Position numbers and translations under genes: made by a program. From contig QBXA01000001.1 of assembly GCA_003283905.1 (NCBI GenBank), forward strand, positions 84,532-148,531: a stretch of 64,000 nt of DNA, read 5' to 3'. Shown in pieces: positions 32,421 to 43,617 of this stretch; position 1 is the stretch's first letter; each line of letters begins with the position of its first letter. Source of the DNA: Pelagibacteraceae bacterium AG-319-F18. GTDB lineage: Bacteria; Pseudomonadota; Alphaproteobacteria; Pelagibacterales; Pelagibacteraceae. Under the pieces are notes generated by a model. The model made no database searches, had not been told where the DNA came from, and worked only from the letters and a program-made list of their open reading frames with translations.

Positions 32421-34243
32421 GCTGCAGCACCAGATTTTTCACTTTTTTTTCTTTCATGTGGATCAAGAATTGCTTTCCTCAATCTACAAGAATCTGGAGT
32501 TATTTCCAAAGCTTCGTCAGTATTTAACAAGCTTAACTGCTCAGCTATAGACATTTTTCTAACTGGAGTTAAAACTACATTTTCATCAGTTCCTTGAGTT
32601 CTCATGTTAGTTAATTTTTTACCTTTCATAACATTAATAATCATATCACCAGGTTTTGGTGATAAGCCAACAATCATACCTGGATATACAGGATCATTAT
32701 GAGTTACAAACATTTCTCCCCTAGCTTGTAAATTAAAAATAGCAAAGGCAACAGCTTTACCTTTTTCCATTGAAATTAAAGCACCGTTTCTTCTGCCTTC
32801 CATATCTCCCTCAAAAGGTCCATAATCGTAGAATATTCTATTAATTACACCATTTCCTTTTGTAAGAGTTAAAAACCTACTCGTATATCCCATTAAACCT
32901 CTAGTAGGAGCATGAAATATTAATCTTTTTTTATCTTTGCCAGTATCTTTTAAATCTATGAGCTTGCCTTTTCTTCTGTTCATTGAGTCTATGACTTTTG
33001 ATGAATGCTCTTCATCTAAATCCATAGTTATTTCTTCAATGGGTTCTAGTTTATTTCCACTTCCGTCAGTTTTATATAATACTTTAGGAGGGCTTACTGT
33101 CATTTCAAAACCTTCTCTTCTCATTTGAGTAAGTAAAATTTCTAACATAAGTTCGCCACGTCCGCTTACTTCGAATGAGTCGTTTCCATTATTTTCTGAA
33201 AAAGTAATACCAACATTATTTTGAGCTTCTTGAAGTAGCCTATCTCTAATTTGAGTACTAGTAAGTTTTTTACCTTCAGTTCCAGCTAAAGGAGAGGTGT
33301 TAACTGTAATCGTAATAGACATTGTTGGTGGATCTATAGGTGTTGCTGGAATTGGTTCATTCACCTCTGGATCACAAATAGTATCAGCAACATTAGCTTT
33401 TTCTAATCCAGCCACAACTACGATGTCACCAGCTTCACCAACTTCAATAGGAATTTTTTTTGTTCCTTCGTATCTAAAAATTTTAGTTAATTTACCTTCA
33501 TCAACTTTTTCACCTTTTAAATTTATAGCTTTAATTGATTGATTAGCCTTAGCGGTTCCCTGAGTTATTCTTCCAACTAAACTTCTTCCTAAAAAACTAT
33601 CAGCATAAAGAAGAGTTGAAAGCATTGCAAAAGGTTTTGATTTATCAAGTTCAGCAGGTTTTACATGATTAACAATTAAATCTAAAAGAGGATTTAAATT
33701 TTCTCGAGGACCATGAACTTCTTTATCTGCCCATCCTGATCTTCCACTTGCGTATAAAACTGGAAAATCTAGTTGTTCTTCATTTGCATCTAAACTTACA
33801 AATAAATCAAAAGTTTCATCTAAAACTTCATTAGCTCTTTGGTCTGCTTTATCTAATTTGTTAATTACAACGATTGGTTTTAATCCTTGTTTAAGAGCTT
33901 TTGATAATACAAATTTTGTTTGTGGCATCACACCCTCTGCTGAGTCGATAAGTAATAAAGCACCGTCTGCCATACTTAGTACTCTTTCAACCTCTGCAGC
34001 AAAATCCCTGTGTCCTGGGGTATCAATAATATTAATTCTAGAGTCTTTCCAGTTTATCGAAGCTGGTTTTGCTAAAATTGTAATACCTCTCTCTTTTTCA
34101 AGTTCACCAGAATCCATTAATCTTTCATCAACAACTTCGTTTTCTCTAAATGATCCACTTTGTTTCATTAGATTGTCTATCAAAGTAGTTTTGCCGTGGT
34201 CTACGTGGGCAATGATAGTGATGTTTCTGATATTGTTGCTCAT
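32417..34243 (-). CDS. typA: Ribosome-associated GTPase TypA/BipA
   Basis: Translational GTPase of the EF-G/EF-4 type that helps 50S assembly and stress responses. The 608-residue protein has the P-loop AHVDHGKTTLIDNLM (about residues 13-27), DTPGHRDF, NKLDKAD and a C-terminal TypA-specific domain (MGYTSRFLTLTKGNG and later GTDENVVLTPVRKMSIAEQLSLL). It is a normal full-length member. It is divergent from the helicase gene with 177 bases between; that space has no clear structure beyond AT-rich promoter-like sequence. Confidence 0.96.
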   Translation of the reverse strand: MSNNIRNITIIAHVDHGKTTLIDNLMKQSGSFRENEVVDERLMDSGELEKERGITILAKPASINWKDSRINIIDTPGHRDFAAEVERVLSMADGALLLIDSAEGVMPQTKFVLSKALKQGLKPIVVINKLDKADQRANEVLDETFDLFVSLDANEEQLDFPVLYASGRSGWADKEVHGPRENLNPLLDLIVNHVKPAELDKSKPFAMLSTLLYADSFLGRSLVGRITQGTAKANQSIKAINLKGEKVDEGKLTKIFRYEGTKKIPIEVGEAGDIVVVAGLEKANVADTICDPEVNEPIPATPIDPPTMSITITVNTSPLAGTEGKKLTSTQIRDRLLQEAQNNVGITFSENNGNDSFEVSGRGELMLEILLTQMRREGFEMTVSPPKVLYKTDGSGNKLEPIEEITMDLDEEHSSKVIDSMNRRKGKLIDLKDTGKDKKRLIFHAPTRGLMGYTSRFLTLTKGNGVINRIFYDYGPFEGDMEGRRNGALISMEKGKAVAFAIFNLQARGEMFVTHNDPVYPGMIVGLSPKPGDMIINVMKGKKLTNMRTQGTDENVVLTPVRKMSIAEQLSLLNTDEALEITPDSCRLRKAILDPHERKKSEKSGAAA

Positions 34244-34420
34244 AAATTGTGGCTCTTATACATTAATTCTTTGATTTGAAAACTTAAAAAAAGTCAGTAT
34301 TTACTTCATAAATAGACATTAACAAAAAATTCATTTCTTGTGATTGTTTAAAAAACATATAGATATCGCAATAAAATTAGCTGTAATAAAGAATCATTAT
34401 CTATATTTCAAATTCATTAA

Positions 34421-35881
34421 ATGGAAAATTTTAAATTATTAAAAATAGAAGACTCATTAAAAAATTCATTAAACAAAATGAATTTTACCAAACCAACTCC
34501 TATCCAAGGCATGGCGATCCCTGCTGCATTAGAGGGTAAAGATATTTTGGGAACCGCACAAACAGGAACAGGAAAAACATTAGCATTTAGTATTCCATTA
34601 ATTAATAAATTAATTTTAGATAAAAATGCTTTTGCGCTTGTGATGTGTCCTACAAGAGAATTAGCCACTCAAGTCATGGAAGCAATCAAAAGTATTATTA
34701 GTGATAAAATAAGCATCAAAACAGCTTTACTTATTGGCGGTGAGTCAATGCAGAAACAACTGAGACAACTAGGAAATAGATCGAGAATAATAGTAGGTAC
34801 ACCCGGTAGAATTAATGATCATTTAAAGAGGAAAAGTTTAAACTTATCAGCAACAAAATATTTAGTGTTAGATGAAACAGATAGAATGTTAGATATGGGT
34901 TTTACCCCACAAATTGAAATGGTTTTAAAATTTGTACCAAAAGAACATCAAACATTACTGTTTTCAGCAACATTGCCTCAAAATATTTTAAGAATTTCAG
35001 AAAGATATTTAAATAAACCTGAAAGAATTTCTACTGGAGCTACATCAGTTCCAATAGCTAAAATCAAACAAGAAACACTTCAGGTTTTTAAAGAAAATAA
35101 ATACGATGAATTAATAGATCAATTTTTAGCAAGAAAAGGATCAATTTTAGTTTTTGTTAAAACTAAAAGAAATGCAGATAAAATGGTTAAGCGTCTAAAA
35201 GAGGAAGGACATTCAGCAGATGCTATTCATGGAGACCTTAGACAAAGTAAAAGAGATCGCGTAATTAATTCTTTTAGAAAAGGTTTAAAAAGGATTTTGA
35301 TAGCAACTGATGTTGCAGCTAGAGGTCTAGATATCCCTTTAATTCAACATGTAATTAACTATGATCTTCCACAAGTCCCAGAAGATTATATTCATAGAAT
35401 TGGAAGAACCGCTAGAGCTGGATCAGAGGGATCTGCTCTAACTTTTTTGACGCCAGATGATAGATCAATATGGAACGCAATAAATAAATTAATTGATCCA
35501 AATTTTAAACTAGCCCCTAGTAGTTTAAGAAGAAATTCAAAAAACAAAAGGAAAGGCAAAAGACCGAATAATAAAAAAAGAAAATTAAGAGAAGAAAAGA
35601 AATTTAATTTCAAAGATAAAAGAAGATCTGAAAGGCCAAAAAGAGAGATAGAAAAAAAAGATTTTAGTTTTAAAAGAAAGAAAAAATTTTTTAAAAAGAA
35701 GCAAGCAAAACCAGCTGGATTTACAAACAACCCAAAATATCTTGAAAAAAAACACTCAGAAAGTCCATCATCAGATGGAGAAAGAAAAAAATTTAGTTTT
35801 AAAGGCAAGAAAAAGTTTAAAAATAGACACAGTAGATCAAAAAAGTTTACATTTAAAAAACACAATAAAAAAAGAAGATAA
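34421..35881 (+). CDS. DEAD-box type ATP-dependent RNA helicase (RhlE-like) with basic tail
   Basis: RNA helicase for ribosome assembly, RNA turnover or cold adaptation. The 486-residue protein has all core motifs: KPTPIQ (Q motif), AQTGTGKT (motif I), PTRELA, SATLP, and HRIGRTARAG (motif VI). Motif II reads DETD rather than DEAD, in VLDETDRMLDMGF. From about residue 372 the tail is extremely basic with repeated F-x-F-K units (FNFKDK, FSFKRK, FSFKGK, FTFKKH), a probable RNA-binding extension. Motifs and length fit RhlE. Confidence 0.9.
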   Translation: MENFKLLKIEDSLKNSLNKMNFTKPTPIQGMAIPAALEGKDILGTAQTGTGKTLAFSIPLINKLILDKNAFALVMCPTRELATQVMEAIKSIISDKISIKTALLIGGESMQKQLRQLGNRSRIIVGTPGRINDHLKRKSLNLSATKYLVLDETDRMLDMGFTPQIEMVLKFVPKEHQTLLFSATLPQNILRISERYLNKPERISTGATSVPIAKIKQETLQVFKENKYDELIDQFLARKGSILVFVKTKRNADKMVKRLKEEGHSADAIHGDLRQSKRDRVINSFRKGLKRILIATDVAARGLDIPLIQHVINYDLPQVPEDYIHRIGRTARAGSEGSALTFLTPDDRSIWNAINKLIDPNFKLAPSSLRRNSKNKRKGKRPNNKKRKLREEKKFNFKDKRRSERPKREIEKKDFSFKRKKKFFKKKQAKPAGFTNNPKYLEKKHSESPSSDGERKKFSFKGKKKFKNRHSRSKKFTFKKHNKKRR

Positions 35882-35883
35882 TT

Positions 35884-35997
35884 TTAAGATTTTTTAGCTT
35901 TTTCTTTTTTTATTTTTCTTTTTTCTTTTAGGCTTAATTTTGGTTTTTTGCTAACATTTGAGTCTTTAAATGATTTTCCACTATATCTTTTTGACAT
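35884..35997 (-). CDS. 37-residue lysine-rich hypothetical protein
   Basis: A short reverse-strand frame with ATG at 35997 and TAA at 35884, opening MSKRYSGKSFKD and ending in a run of Lys, Glu and Arg. It lies just downstream of, and convergent to, the helicase gene. About 45 percent of residues are Lys or Arg, as in ribosome-associated or nucleic-acid-binding small proteins. There is no strong ribosome binding site, so it is only a likely gene. Confidence 0.4.
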   Translation of the reverse strand: MSKRYSGKSFKDSNVSKKPKLSLKEKRKIKKEKAKKS

Positions 35998-36070
35998 TTG
36001 AATAGTTTATCATTCTTTAATGGATTTCTTATGATTTTTTCAAATATTTTTTAAAAGATTTTACATAAAA

Positions 36071-36143
36071 AAAAATGGCAGTAAAAACTACCCTTTTTGA
36101 ATTTTGTTTTAAGTAAGAACGGTTACATGTGCATTCCACCCAT
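36071..36143. repeat. Decayed second copy of the groEL 3' end and terminator
   Basis: Aligned without gaps at an offset of exactly 950 bases with 37021-37093, 57 of 73 bases match by my count. On the reverse strand it would encode a MGGMHM end plus stop, versus MGGMGM in groEL. The hairpin is damaged on paper but still folds in the reverse-strand RNA with one mismatch and one G-U pair, so it can serve as a terminator for the FkbM gene. Confidence 0.75.
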
Positions 36144-36159
36144 TTACTGTTAAATTTTT

Positions 36160-36906
36160 TTAATTTAAAGTATTAAGTATTTTTTTACCTTTATCGATCT
36201 CGTTTATAATTGATTTTCTTATAAAAAGTATATCAATTTGTGTGAGCACTTTGTCTATATAGTGAATTTCACATATATCGTATGGAACAAAGTTGATTAA
36301 ATTTAAATAATTAATATATTCATTAAGATTTGGAGAATGTAAATTATAGTGAATTATTGGACACTCCAGAAGTAAAACCTTACAATTTTCAACAGTTTTT
36401 TTCCCGCCATTTAAAATATCAATTTCACTCCCCTGTGTGTCAATTTTAATAAAATCTGGAAAAGGTAAGTTATTTTTTTCTACAATATTATCAAGTGTAT
36501 CTGTTTTTTTTATTTGGGGTAATAAATTTTTTTCATAAAAATTTGTTTGTTCTGGATAGTATGAGTCGCCAGTGTGTGCTTTAGAATAAAACTTTACTTC
36601 TTTTACTTTATCTGACAATACAGAAATAAAATATTTAAAATTTAATTTTTTTAAATACATTTCATTTTCTATGTTTGCTTCAAATAAAAAAAAATTTTTA
36701 TTTTTTAATGAAGTATTATTTAAAAAAATACTCCAATTACCTTTAAATGCTCCAATATCATAAATATTTTGTATTTTAATTTTTTTCTTCATTAAATCTA
36801 TTAAATTGCTATTTAATTTATGTCTGTAAAAAGAGTTAAATAGTTTGGAGAATTTTTTGGGGAAAAATTTAAATAATTTATAAGTTAATATGTGTTTTAA
36901 TTTCAT
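36160..36906 (-). CDS. FkbM family methyltransferase
   Basis: A 248-residue SAM-dependent methyltransferase of the FkbM family, which usually methylates hydroxyl groups of glycans or polyketides. The SAM loop is YDIGAFKGNWSIFL (about residues 51-64), and the family block FIKIDTQGSEIDILNGGKK lies at about 148-166. The N-terminal 45 residues are basic with no clear signal. The gene lies between the groEL terminator and a decayed repeat of it, which suggests that it was inserted into this site. The acceptor is unknown. Confidence 0.8.
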   Translation of the reverse strand: MKLKHILTYKLFKFFPKKFSKLFNSFYRHKLNSNLIDLMKKKIKIQNIYDIGAFKGNWSIFLNNTSLKNKNFFLFEANIENEMYLKKLNFKYFISVLSDKVKEVKFYSKAHTGDSYYPEQTNFYEKNLLPQIKKTDTLDNIVEKNNLPFPDFIKIDTQGSEIDILNGGKKTVENCKVLLLECPIIHYNLHSPNLNEYINYLNLINFVPYDICEIHYIDKVLTQIDILFIRKSIINEIDKGKKILNTLN

Positions 36907-36966
36907 AAACTCCTATATTGTTTTTATCATTATTCAAAAAAAAAACCCCCTCTAATCATCTTAAAT

Positions 36967-36998
36967 TGTTCATTGAACATTCATTGAAAAGTTCATTG
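36967..36998 (-). promoter_or_regulatory. Phased TTCATTG repeats upstream of the FkbM gene
   Basis: TTCATTG occurs at 36969, 36980 and 36992, 11 and 12 bases apart, and the first lies in the perfect 13-base palindrome TGTTCATTGAACA (36967-36979). Such spacing of about one helical turn is usual for protein-binding sites. They stand 60-90 bases before the FkbM start. Confidence 0.35.
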
Positions 36999-37020
36999 CA
37001 GATTTTTACGACAGGCAAAA

Positions 37021-37048
37021 AAAAAGGGCAGTAAAAACTGCCCTTTTT
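37021..37048 (-). terminator. groESL intrinsic terminator
   Basis: AAAAAGGGCAGT (37021-37032) and ACTGCCCTTTTT (37037-37048) give a perfect 12-bp stem with an AAAA loop, 25 bases after the groEL stop on the reverse strand. A-rich and T-rich arms form the tract after the stem. Confidence 0.92.
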
Positions 37049-37072
37049 GAATATTTAATTGGGTAGAAATTT

Positions 37073-38752
<1,680 letters not shown>

Positions 38753-38757
38753 TTAAA

Positions 38758-39048
38758 TTATTTACCTGAAATACCCATAATGTCCGACTCTTTCATTATG
38801 CTGTATTCTTTACCATCAATTTTAACTTCAGTTCCTGACCATTTGCCAAATAAAACTTTGTCACCAACTTTAACATCCATTGGTATTAATTTACCATCTT
38901 CTGTTTTAGCTCCTCCTCCAACAGCAACTACTTTTCCTTCTTGGGGTTTTTCTTGTGCTGTATCTGGTATGATTATTCCTCCTGCAGTTTTCTCACTGCT
39001 ATCTAAAACTTCGATTAATACTCTGTCATGTAACGGTTTAAACTTCAT
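38758..39048 (-). CDS. groES: Co-chaperonin GroES
   Basis: Seven-subunit lid that caps GroEL. The 96-residue protein starts with [11 protein letters not shown], has the mobile loop with [18 protein letters not shown] (about residues 21-38) and the [21 protein letters not shown] end. It leads the groES-groEL operon, with ribosome binding site AAGGAG before the ATG. A heat shock promoter lies upstream and no CIRCE repeat was seen. Confidence 0.98.
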   Translation of the reverse strand: MKFKPLHDRVLIEVLDSSEKTAGGIIIPDTAQEKPQEGKVVAVGGGAKTEDGKLIPMDVKVGDKVLFGKWSGTEVKIDGKEYSIMKESDIMGISGK

Positions 39049-39072
39049 AAATTCTCCTTATTAAATATGAAC

Positions 39073-39103
39073 CTCATATAGATACTGACCAAGCTTTTTC
39101 AAG
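39073..39103 (-). promoter_or_regulatory. RpoH-type promoter of groESL
   Basis: On the reverse strand CTTG (39103-39100) is followed after exactly 17 bases by TCTATATGAG (39082-39073). This meets the alphaproteobacterial heat shock consensus CTTG-N17-CYTATNTNNG at all but the first -10 position. Transcription would start about 20 bases before the groES ATG. Confidence 0.75.
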
Positions 39104-39170
39104 ATAATATGAAAAATAAGTTCTGAAAAATCCTAGGAAATTAAGGATTTTATGGTTTATACCTTAAATT

Positions 39171-39989
39171 ATGACTAAAAATTTAGATTCTGAAGGCTTG
39201 CAGTCGATAGCTGAAAATTATGATCTTTTTTATATAGATCTATGGGGAGTAATTCATAATGGTATTAAACTCCATGAAGGTGCTATTTTTACTCTTAAAA
39301 AATTATTGGAGATTAATAAAAATTTTGTTTTATTAACAAATGCGCCAAGACCAATTCAGCCAGTTAAAGAATTTTTAGAAAAAATGGGTATGGAAAAAAA
39401 ATTTATAGATAAAGTTTTTACTTCCGGTGAAGCAGCTCTTAATTATCTCAAAAATTTTTATTCTTCAAAAAGATTTTATCACATAGGCCCTCCTAGAGAT
39501 TTTGATTTATTTAATAACTTTAAAAATAATAAATCTAAAGATATTAATGAAAGCCAATATTTTTTATGTACTGGTTTGTTTGATGATTATGATCAAGATT
39601 TAAATTATTATAAAGATTTATTAGAAAATCATATTGATAAAAAAATGATTTGTACAAATCCAGATTTAATAGTTGATAAAGGAAATAAAAGAGAATTATG
39701 CGCAGGATCTGTTGCTATGGTGTTTGAAAAAATGGGAGGAGGTGTTGTATACTTTGGAAAACCTTATCCACAGGTTTATAATCAATCAATAGACAATAAA
39801 AATAAAAAAATTCTATCAATTGGAGATAATCTCAATACTGATATTAAGGGTGCTAATCTATTAAATTATGACTCTTTATTAATTTCTAATGGAGTGCATA
39901 AGAATGAAATACAAAACAATGGAATAGAAGCAGTATCAAAACAATATGAGTCAATTGTAAACTTTATACAGTCAGATTTAAGATGGTAA
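39171..39989 (+). CDS. HAD-IIA family hydrolase (TIGR01459 type)
   Basis: A 272-residue haloacid dehalogenase superfamily phosphatase of subfamily IIA. Motif I appears as YIDLWGVIHNG (about residues 21-31), with FVLLTNAPRP (motif II), FGKPYPQVYNQ (Lys) and SIGDNLNTDIKGA (acidic motif IV). Relatives are linked to sugar phosphate or nucleotide turnover, but substrate is unknown. The end overlaps ribF by seven bases, so the gene leads the ribF-ileS-lspA run. Confidence 0.85.
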   Translation: MTKNLDSEGLQSIAENYDLFYIDLWGVIHNGIKLHEGAIFTLKKLLEINKNFVLLTNAPRPIQPVKEFLEKMGMEKKFIDKVFTSGEAALNYLKNFYSSKRFYHIGPPRDFDLFNNFKNNKSKDINESQYFLCTGLFDDYDQDLNYYKDLLENHIDKKMICTNPDLIVDKGNKRELCAGSVAMVFEKMGGGVVYFGKPYPQVYNQSIDNKNKKILSIGDNLNTDIKGANLLNYDSLLISNGVHKNEIQNNGIEAVSKQYESIVNFIQSDLRW

Positions 39990-40903
39990 AATTATATAAA
40001 AATTTTGATATTAATAAAAATCATAAAGAATCAATAATTCTAATTGGTAATTTTGATGGAGTACATTTAGGTCATCAAAAATTATTTAAATTAGCCAAAT
40101 CATATAAAAAAAAACATAACTTAAAAATTGGTGTAATTAATTTTGATCCAATGCCAAAAATGTTTTTTAACAAATCCTTAAAAAATTTCAGATTATCTAG
40201 CATTAATCAAAAACTCAATTTATTAAATAATCTTGGAGTTGATTTTATTGTAACTAAAAAATTTGATAAAACTTTTTCAAAAAAAAAATCAATTAATTTT
40301 ATAAAAAATATTTTATCAAATAAATTAAAAGCAAGATTTATATTTGTCAGCAATAATTTTAGATTTGGAAATAAAAGAGAAGGAGATGTAAGGCTTTTAA
40401 TTCAAAATGAGAATAAATATAATTATCAAGTTGTTAAACCAAAACCTCTTTTTATTAATAAAAAGATAGTTTCATCTTCTTTAATTAGAAGTTATTTGGA
40501 AAAAGGTTTCTTAGAAAAAACTAATAGATTGTTAAATAGAAGATGGTCTATTGATGGAATGGTACAAAAAGGCAGGCAAGTTGGAAAAAAAATTGGTTTT
40601 CCAACATGCAACATAGATATTAAAGATTATATTCTGGCCAAACCAGGTGTGTATGCGGTAAGGGTTTCACGTAAAAATAATTTTAGAAATCTTAAAGGGA
40701 TAGCAAATCTTGGTTATAGACCAACATTTAATCAAAAAAAAATCTTACTAGAGGTTCATTTGTTTAATTTTTCTGGAAATCTTTATAATAAGCACTTATC
40801 AGTTGAGTTTTTAAAATTTATAAGAAAAGAGAAAAAATTTAAAAATATTAATAAGTTGAAATCTCAAATTAAGTTAGATTTAAAAAAAGCAAAGAGAGCA
40901 TAA
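39983..40903 (+). CDS. ribF: Bifunctional riboflavin kinase/FAD synthetase
   Basis: Makes FMN from riboflavin and then FAD. The 306-residue protein has an N-terminal adenylyltransferase domain with IGNFDGVHLGHQKL (about residues 21-34) and a C-terminal kinase domain with KGRQVGKKIGFPTCNID (about 196-212). It overlaps the HAD gene by seven bases and touches ileS by one base, forming a close run. FAD from this enzyme also serves the xanthine dehydrogenase of the window. Confidence 0.95.
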   Translation: MVKLYKNFDINKNHKESIILIGNFDGVHLGHQKLFKLAKSYKKKHNLKIGVINFDPMPKMFFNKSLKNFRLSSINQKLNLLNNLGVDFIVTKKFDKTFSKKKSINFIKNILSNKLKARFIFVSNNFRFGNKREGDVRLLIQNENKYNYQVVKPKPLFINKKIVSSSLIRSYLEKGFLEKTNRLLNRRWSIDGMVQKGRQVGKKIGFPTCNIDIKDYILAKPGVYAVRVSRKNNFRNLKGIANLGYRPTFNQKKILLEVHLFNFSGNLYNKHLSVEFLKFIRKEKKFKNINKLKSQIKLDLKKAKRA

Positions 40904-43617
40904 TGAGTAATTCACAAATTAATCTTCCAAAAACAGCTTTTTCTATGAAGGCTAATTTACCAGTAAGAGAGCCAGAAATCTTAGAATACTGGAAAAAAAT
41001 TAATTTGTATCAAGAGATTAGACAGTCTAGCAAAGGCAAAGAAAAGTTTGTCTTACATGATGGCCCACCGTATGCAAATGGTAATATTCACATGGGTACT
41101 GCTCTAAATAAAATTTTAAAAGACATCATAGTTAAATTTCATCAAATGGATGGGAAAGACTCGATATATGTTCCAGGATGGGATTGTCATGGTTTGCCAA
41201 TTGAGTGGAAAATAGAAGAGCAATATAAAAAAAATAAAAAAAATAAAAATGAAGTTCCAATAGTAGAGTTTAGAAAAGAATGTAGATCATTTGCAGAAAA
41301 ATGGATTGAGGTTCACAAAGGACAATTTAAACGACTAGGCGTTATAGGTGATTGGGAAAATTATTACTCTACAATGAGTTATGATGCAGAAGCTCAGATT
41401 GTAAGAGAATTAGGAAAATTTTTGAAAGAAGGTAGTTTGTACCGAGGGTTCAAACCTGTTTTGTGGTCTACGGTTGAAAAAACTGCACTTGCGGATGCAG
41501 AAGTTGAATATCAGGATCATAAATCAGACACTATTTATACTTCCTTTCCTGTAAAGTCATCTAACTTAAAAGAACTTGAAGAAAGTGAGATTATCATTTG
41601 GACAACAACTCCGTGGACTATTCCAGCAAACAAAGCTTTGGCTTATAACGAATCTCTTGATTATGTGTTGATACAATTAAATGATGATGGTGATTTTAAA
41701 AACCGAAAGATAGTTGTAGCTGAAACCTTATTAGACTCTGTTATAGAAGAATGTTCAATAAAGGATTATAAAGAAATTAAAAAATTTAAAGGGAAAGATT
41801 TTAAAGACACAATCTGTAATCACCCTTTTTTCAATTTAGGCTATGAATACGATATTCCAATGTTGGAAGCAAGATTTGTAACAACAGAACAGGGAACAGG
41901 TATTGTGCATTGTGCACCAAGTCATGGACCTGATGATTTTAACTTATGTTTAAATAATGGGATTAAAGCCATTGAAACAGTGGATGGTGATGGAAAATAT
42001 ACTAAGAACATTCATTTATTTGAAGGCAATCATATTTTTAAAGCTAATCCAATTGTTATCGAAAAACTTAAAGAACAAAAAAAATTATTGGCAAATGGTG
42101 AGCTGACACATTCTTATCCTCATTCATGGAGATCTAAAGCTCCCTTGGTTCACAGAGCAACACCACAATGGTTTATATCAATGGAGAGTCATAAATTGAG
42201 AGAGACAGCTTTAAAGGCTCTTGATGAGACAACTTTTTATCCTAGTAAAGGAAAAGAAAGATTAAGATCCATGATTGAAACTAGACCTGATTGGTGTGTT
42301 TCAAGACAGAGAGTTTGGGGAGTTCCTCTTCCAATTTTTGTAAATAAAAAAACTAAAGAGATATTAGTTGATGATGAAGTTAATGAAAATATTGCAAATA
42401 TTTATGAAAAAGAAGGTTCTGATTGCTGGTTTTCAGACGAACCTCAAAGATTTTTAGGTGAAAAATATAAGTCAGAGGATTATGAAAAGTTAAGTGATAT
42501 TGTTGAAGTATGGTTTGATAGTGGATCTACTCATTCGTTTGTTTTAGAAAAAAGAAAAGATCTAAAATGGCCAGCATCGATGTATCTTGAAGGTTCAGAT
42601 CAGCACAGAGGATGGTTCCATTCATCCCTACTTGAGTCTTGCGGAACAAGAGGAAAAGCTCCATTCGAGTCAATTTTATCACATGGATTTGTTGTTGATG
42701 GAAAAGGATTAAAAATGTCTAAATCACTTGGAAATGTAATTGCTCCTGAAGATATTTTAAAAAAATATGGTGCTGATATTTTAAGAATTTGGGTAGCGTC
42801 ATCTAACTATGCAGAGGATTTAAGAATTGATCACTCAATTTTAGATCAGCATGCTGACTCTTATAGAAAAATTAGAAATACTTTTAGATATTTACTTGGA
42901 AATCTTAATGATAATTTTGAAGAAATTGATTTGGAAAAAATTAATTTATCTGAAATGCCTGAATTAGAACAATTCATGCTTCATAAAATTTATTCTTTGA
43001 ATGAAAATTTTAAAAATTATTTTAATAATTATGATTTTCATAATTTATATAAAGAACTTTTAAATTTTTGTACTGTAGATTTATCAGCATTTTATTTTGA
43101 TATTCGAAAAGACTCTTTATACTGTGATTCTAAAGAATCTAAAAAAAGACAATCTACAATTATTTTACTAAATGTTATTCTCAACTCACTCTTAAGATGG
43201 TTTGCTCCAATTCTATCTTTTACTACAGAGGAGATATATAGGTTGATAATGAATGACAATAAAAGCATTCATTTAAGAAAGTTTTTAGAGTTTCCAATAA
43301 GTTTTAAAAATGAAAATTTAAATCGAAAATGGTTAGAGCTTATTAAAATTAGAAATGTCTGCAATATTAGCATTGAGGAAAAAAGATCTAGTAAAGAAAT
43401 TGGATCAAGTTTAGAGGCAAGCTTAAAAATTAATTTAGATAAAAAATTAAATGATATTTCAAAAGATGTAGATTTTTCAGAGCTATGTATTACTTCAAGT
43501 GCAGAGGTATCTTATTTAGAAAATTCTGAAACAAAAGTTCAAACTACGAAAGCTGAAGGTTCAAAGTGTCCGATATGTTGGAAGTTAAGTGTTGACCCTT
43601 GCCCAAGGCATTCTTAA
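40903..43617 (+). CDS. ileS: Isoleucyl-tRNA synthetase
   Basis: Charges tRNA-Ile. The 904-residue protein has the HIGH-like motif in GPPYANGNIHMG (about residues 54-65), the editing domain with TTPWTIPANKALA, KMSKS in GLKMSKSLGNV (about 604-614), and the zinc Cys pair CPICW and CPRHS at the end. Bacterial ileS class. The last bases TAATG overlap the ATG of lspA. Normal full length. Confidence 0.97.
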   Translation: MSNSQINLPKTAFSMKANLPVREPEILEYWKKINLYQEIRQSSKGKEKFVLHDGPPYANGNIHMGTALNKILKDIIVKFHQMDGKDSIYVPGWDCHGLPIEWKIEEQYKKNKKNKNEVPIVEFRKECRSFAEKWIEVHKGQFKRLGVIGDWENYYSTMSYDAEAQIVRELGKFLKEGSLYRGFKPVLWSTVEKTALADAEVEYQDHKSDTIYTSFPVKSSNLKELEESEIIIWTTTPWTIPANKALAYNESLDYVLIQLNDDGDFKNRKIVVAETLLDSVIEECSIKDYKEIKKFKGKDFKDTICNHPFFNLGYEYDIPMLEARFVTTEQGTGIVHCAPSHGPDDFNLCLNNGIKAIETVDGDGKYTKNIHLFEGNHIFKANPIVIEKLKEQKKLLANGELTHSYPHSWRSKAPLVHRATPQWFISMESHKLRETALKALDETTFYPSKGKERLRSMIETRPDWCVSRQRVWGVPLPIFVNKKTKEILVDDEVNENIANIYEKEGSDCWFSDEPQRFLGEKYKSEDYEKLSDIVEVWFDSGSTHSFVLEKRKDLKWPASMYLEGSDQHRGWFHSSLLESCGTRGKAPFESILSHGFVVDGKGLKMSKSLGNVIAPEDILKKYGADILRIWVASSNYAEDLRIDHSILDQHADSYRKIRNTFRYLLGNLNDNFEEIDLEKINLSEMPELEQFMLHKIYSLNENFKNYFNNYDFHNLYKELLNFCTVDLSAFYFDIRKDSLYCDSKESKKRQSTIILLNVILNSLLRWFAPILSFTTEEIYRLIMNDNKSIHLRKFLEFPISFKNENLNRKWLELIKIRNVCNISIEEKRSSKEIGSSLEASLKINLDKKLNDISKDVDFSELCITSSAEVSYLENSETKVQTTKAEGSKCPICWKLSVDPCPRHS

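Noticed and set aside
32869..34274. Forward-strand reading frames inside typA
   Set aside because: They are shadows of the strongly conserved typA gene, with hydrophobic and Ser-rich sequence typical of antisense frames.
35392..35865. 157-residue reverse-strand frame in the helicase tail
   Set aside because: It is the antisense reading of Lys/Arg/Phe-rich repeats, giving Leu/Phe runs that mimic membrane helices. There is no ribosome binding site.
36061..36143. A second groEL gene
   Set aside because: Only the last codons and terminator are repeated; a TAA stands directly before the remaining MGGMHM, and no other groEL sequence is nearby.
39127..39151. AAAATCCT and AGGATTTT inverted repeat between groES and the HAD gene, as a terminator
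   Set aside because: It has only an A/T-rich 8-bp stem and is upstream of both genes, so it would not terminate either transcript. It may be chance in AT-rich DNA or a weak operator; no stronger claim is possible.
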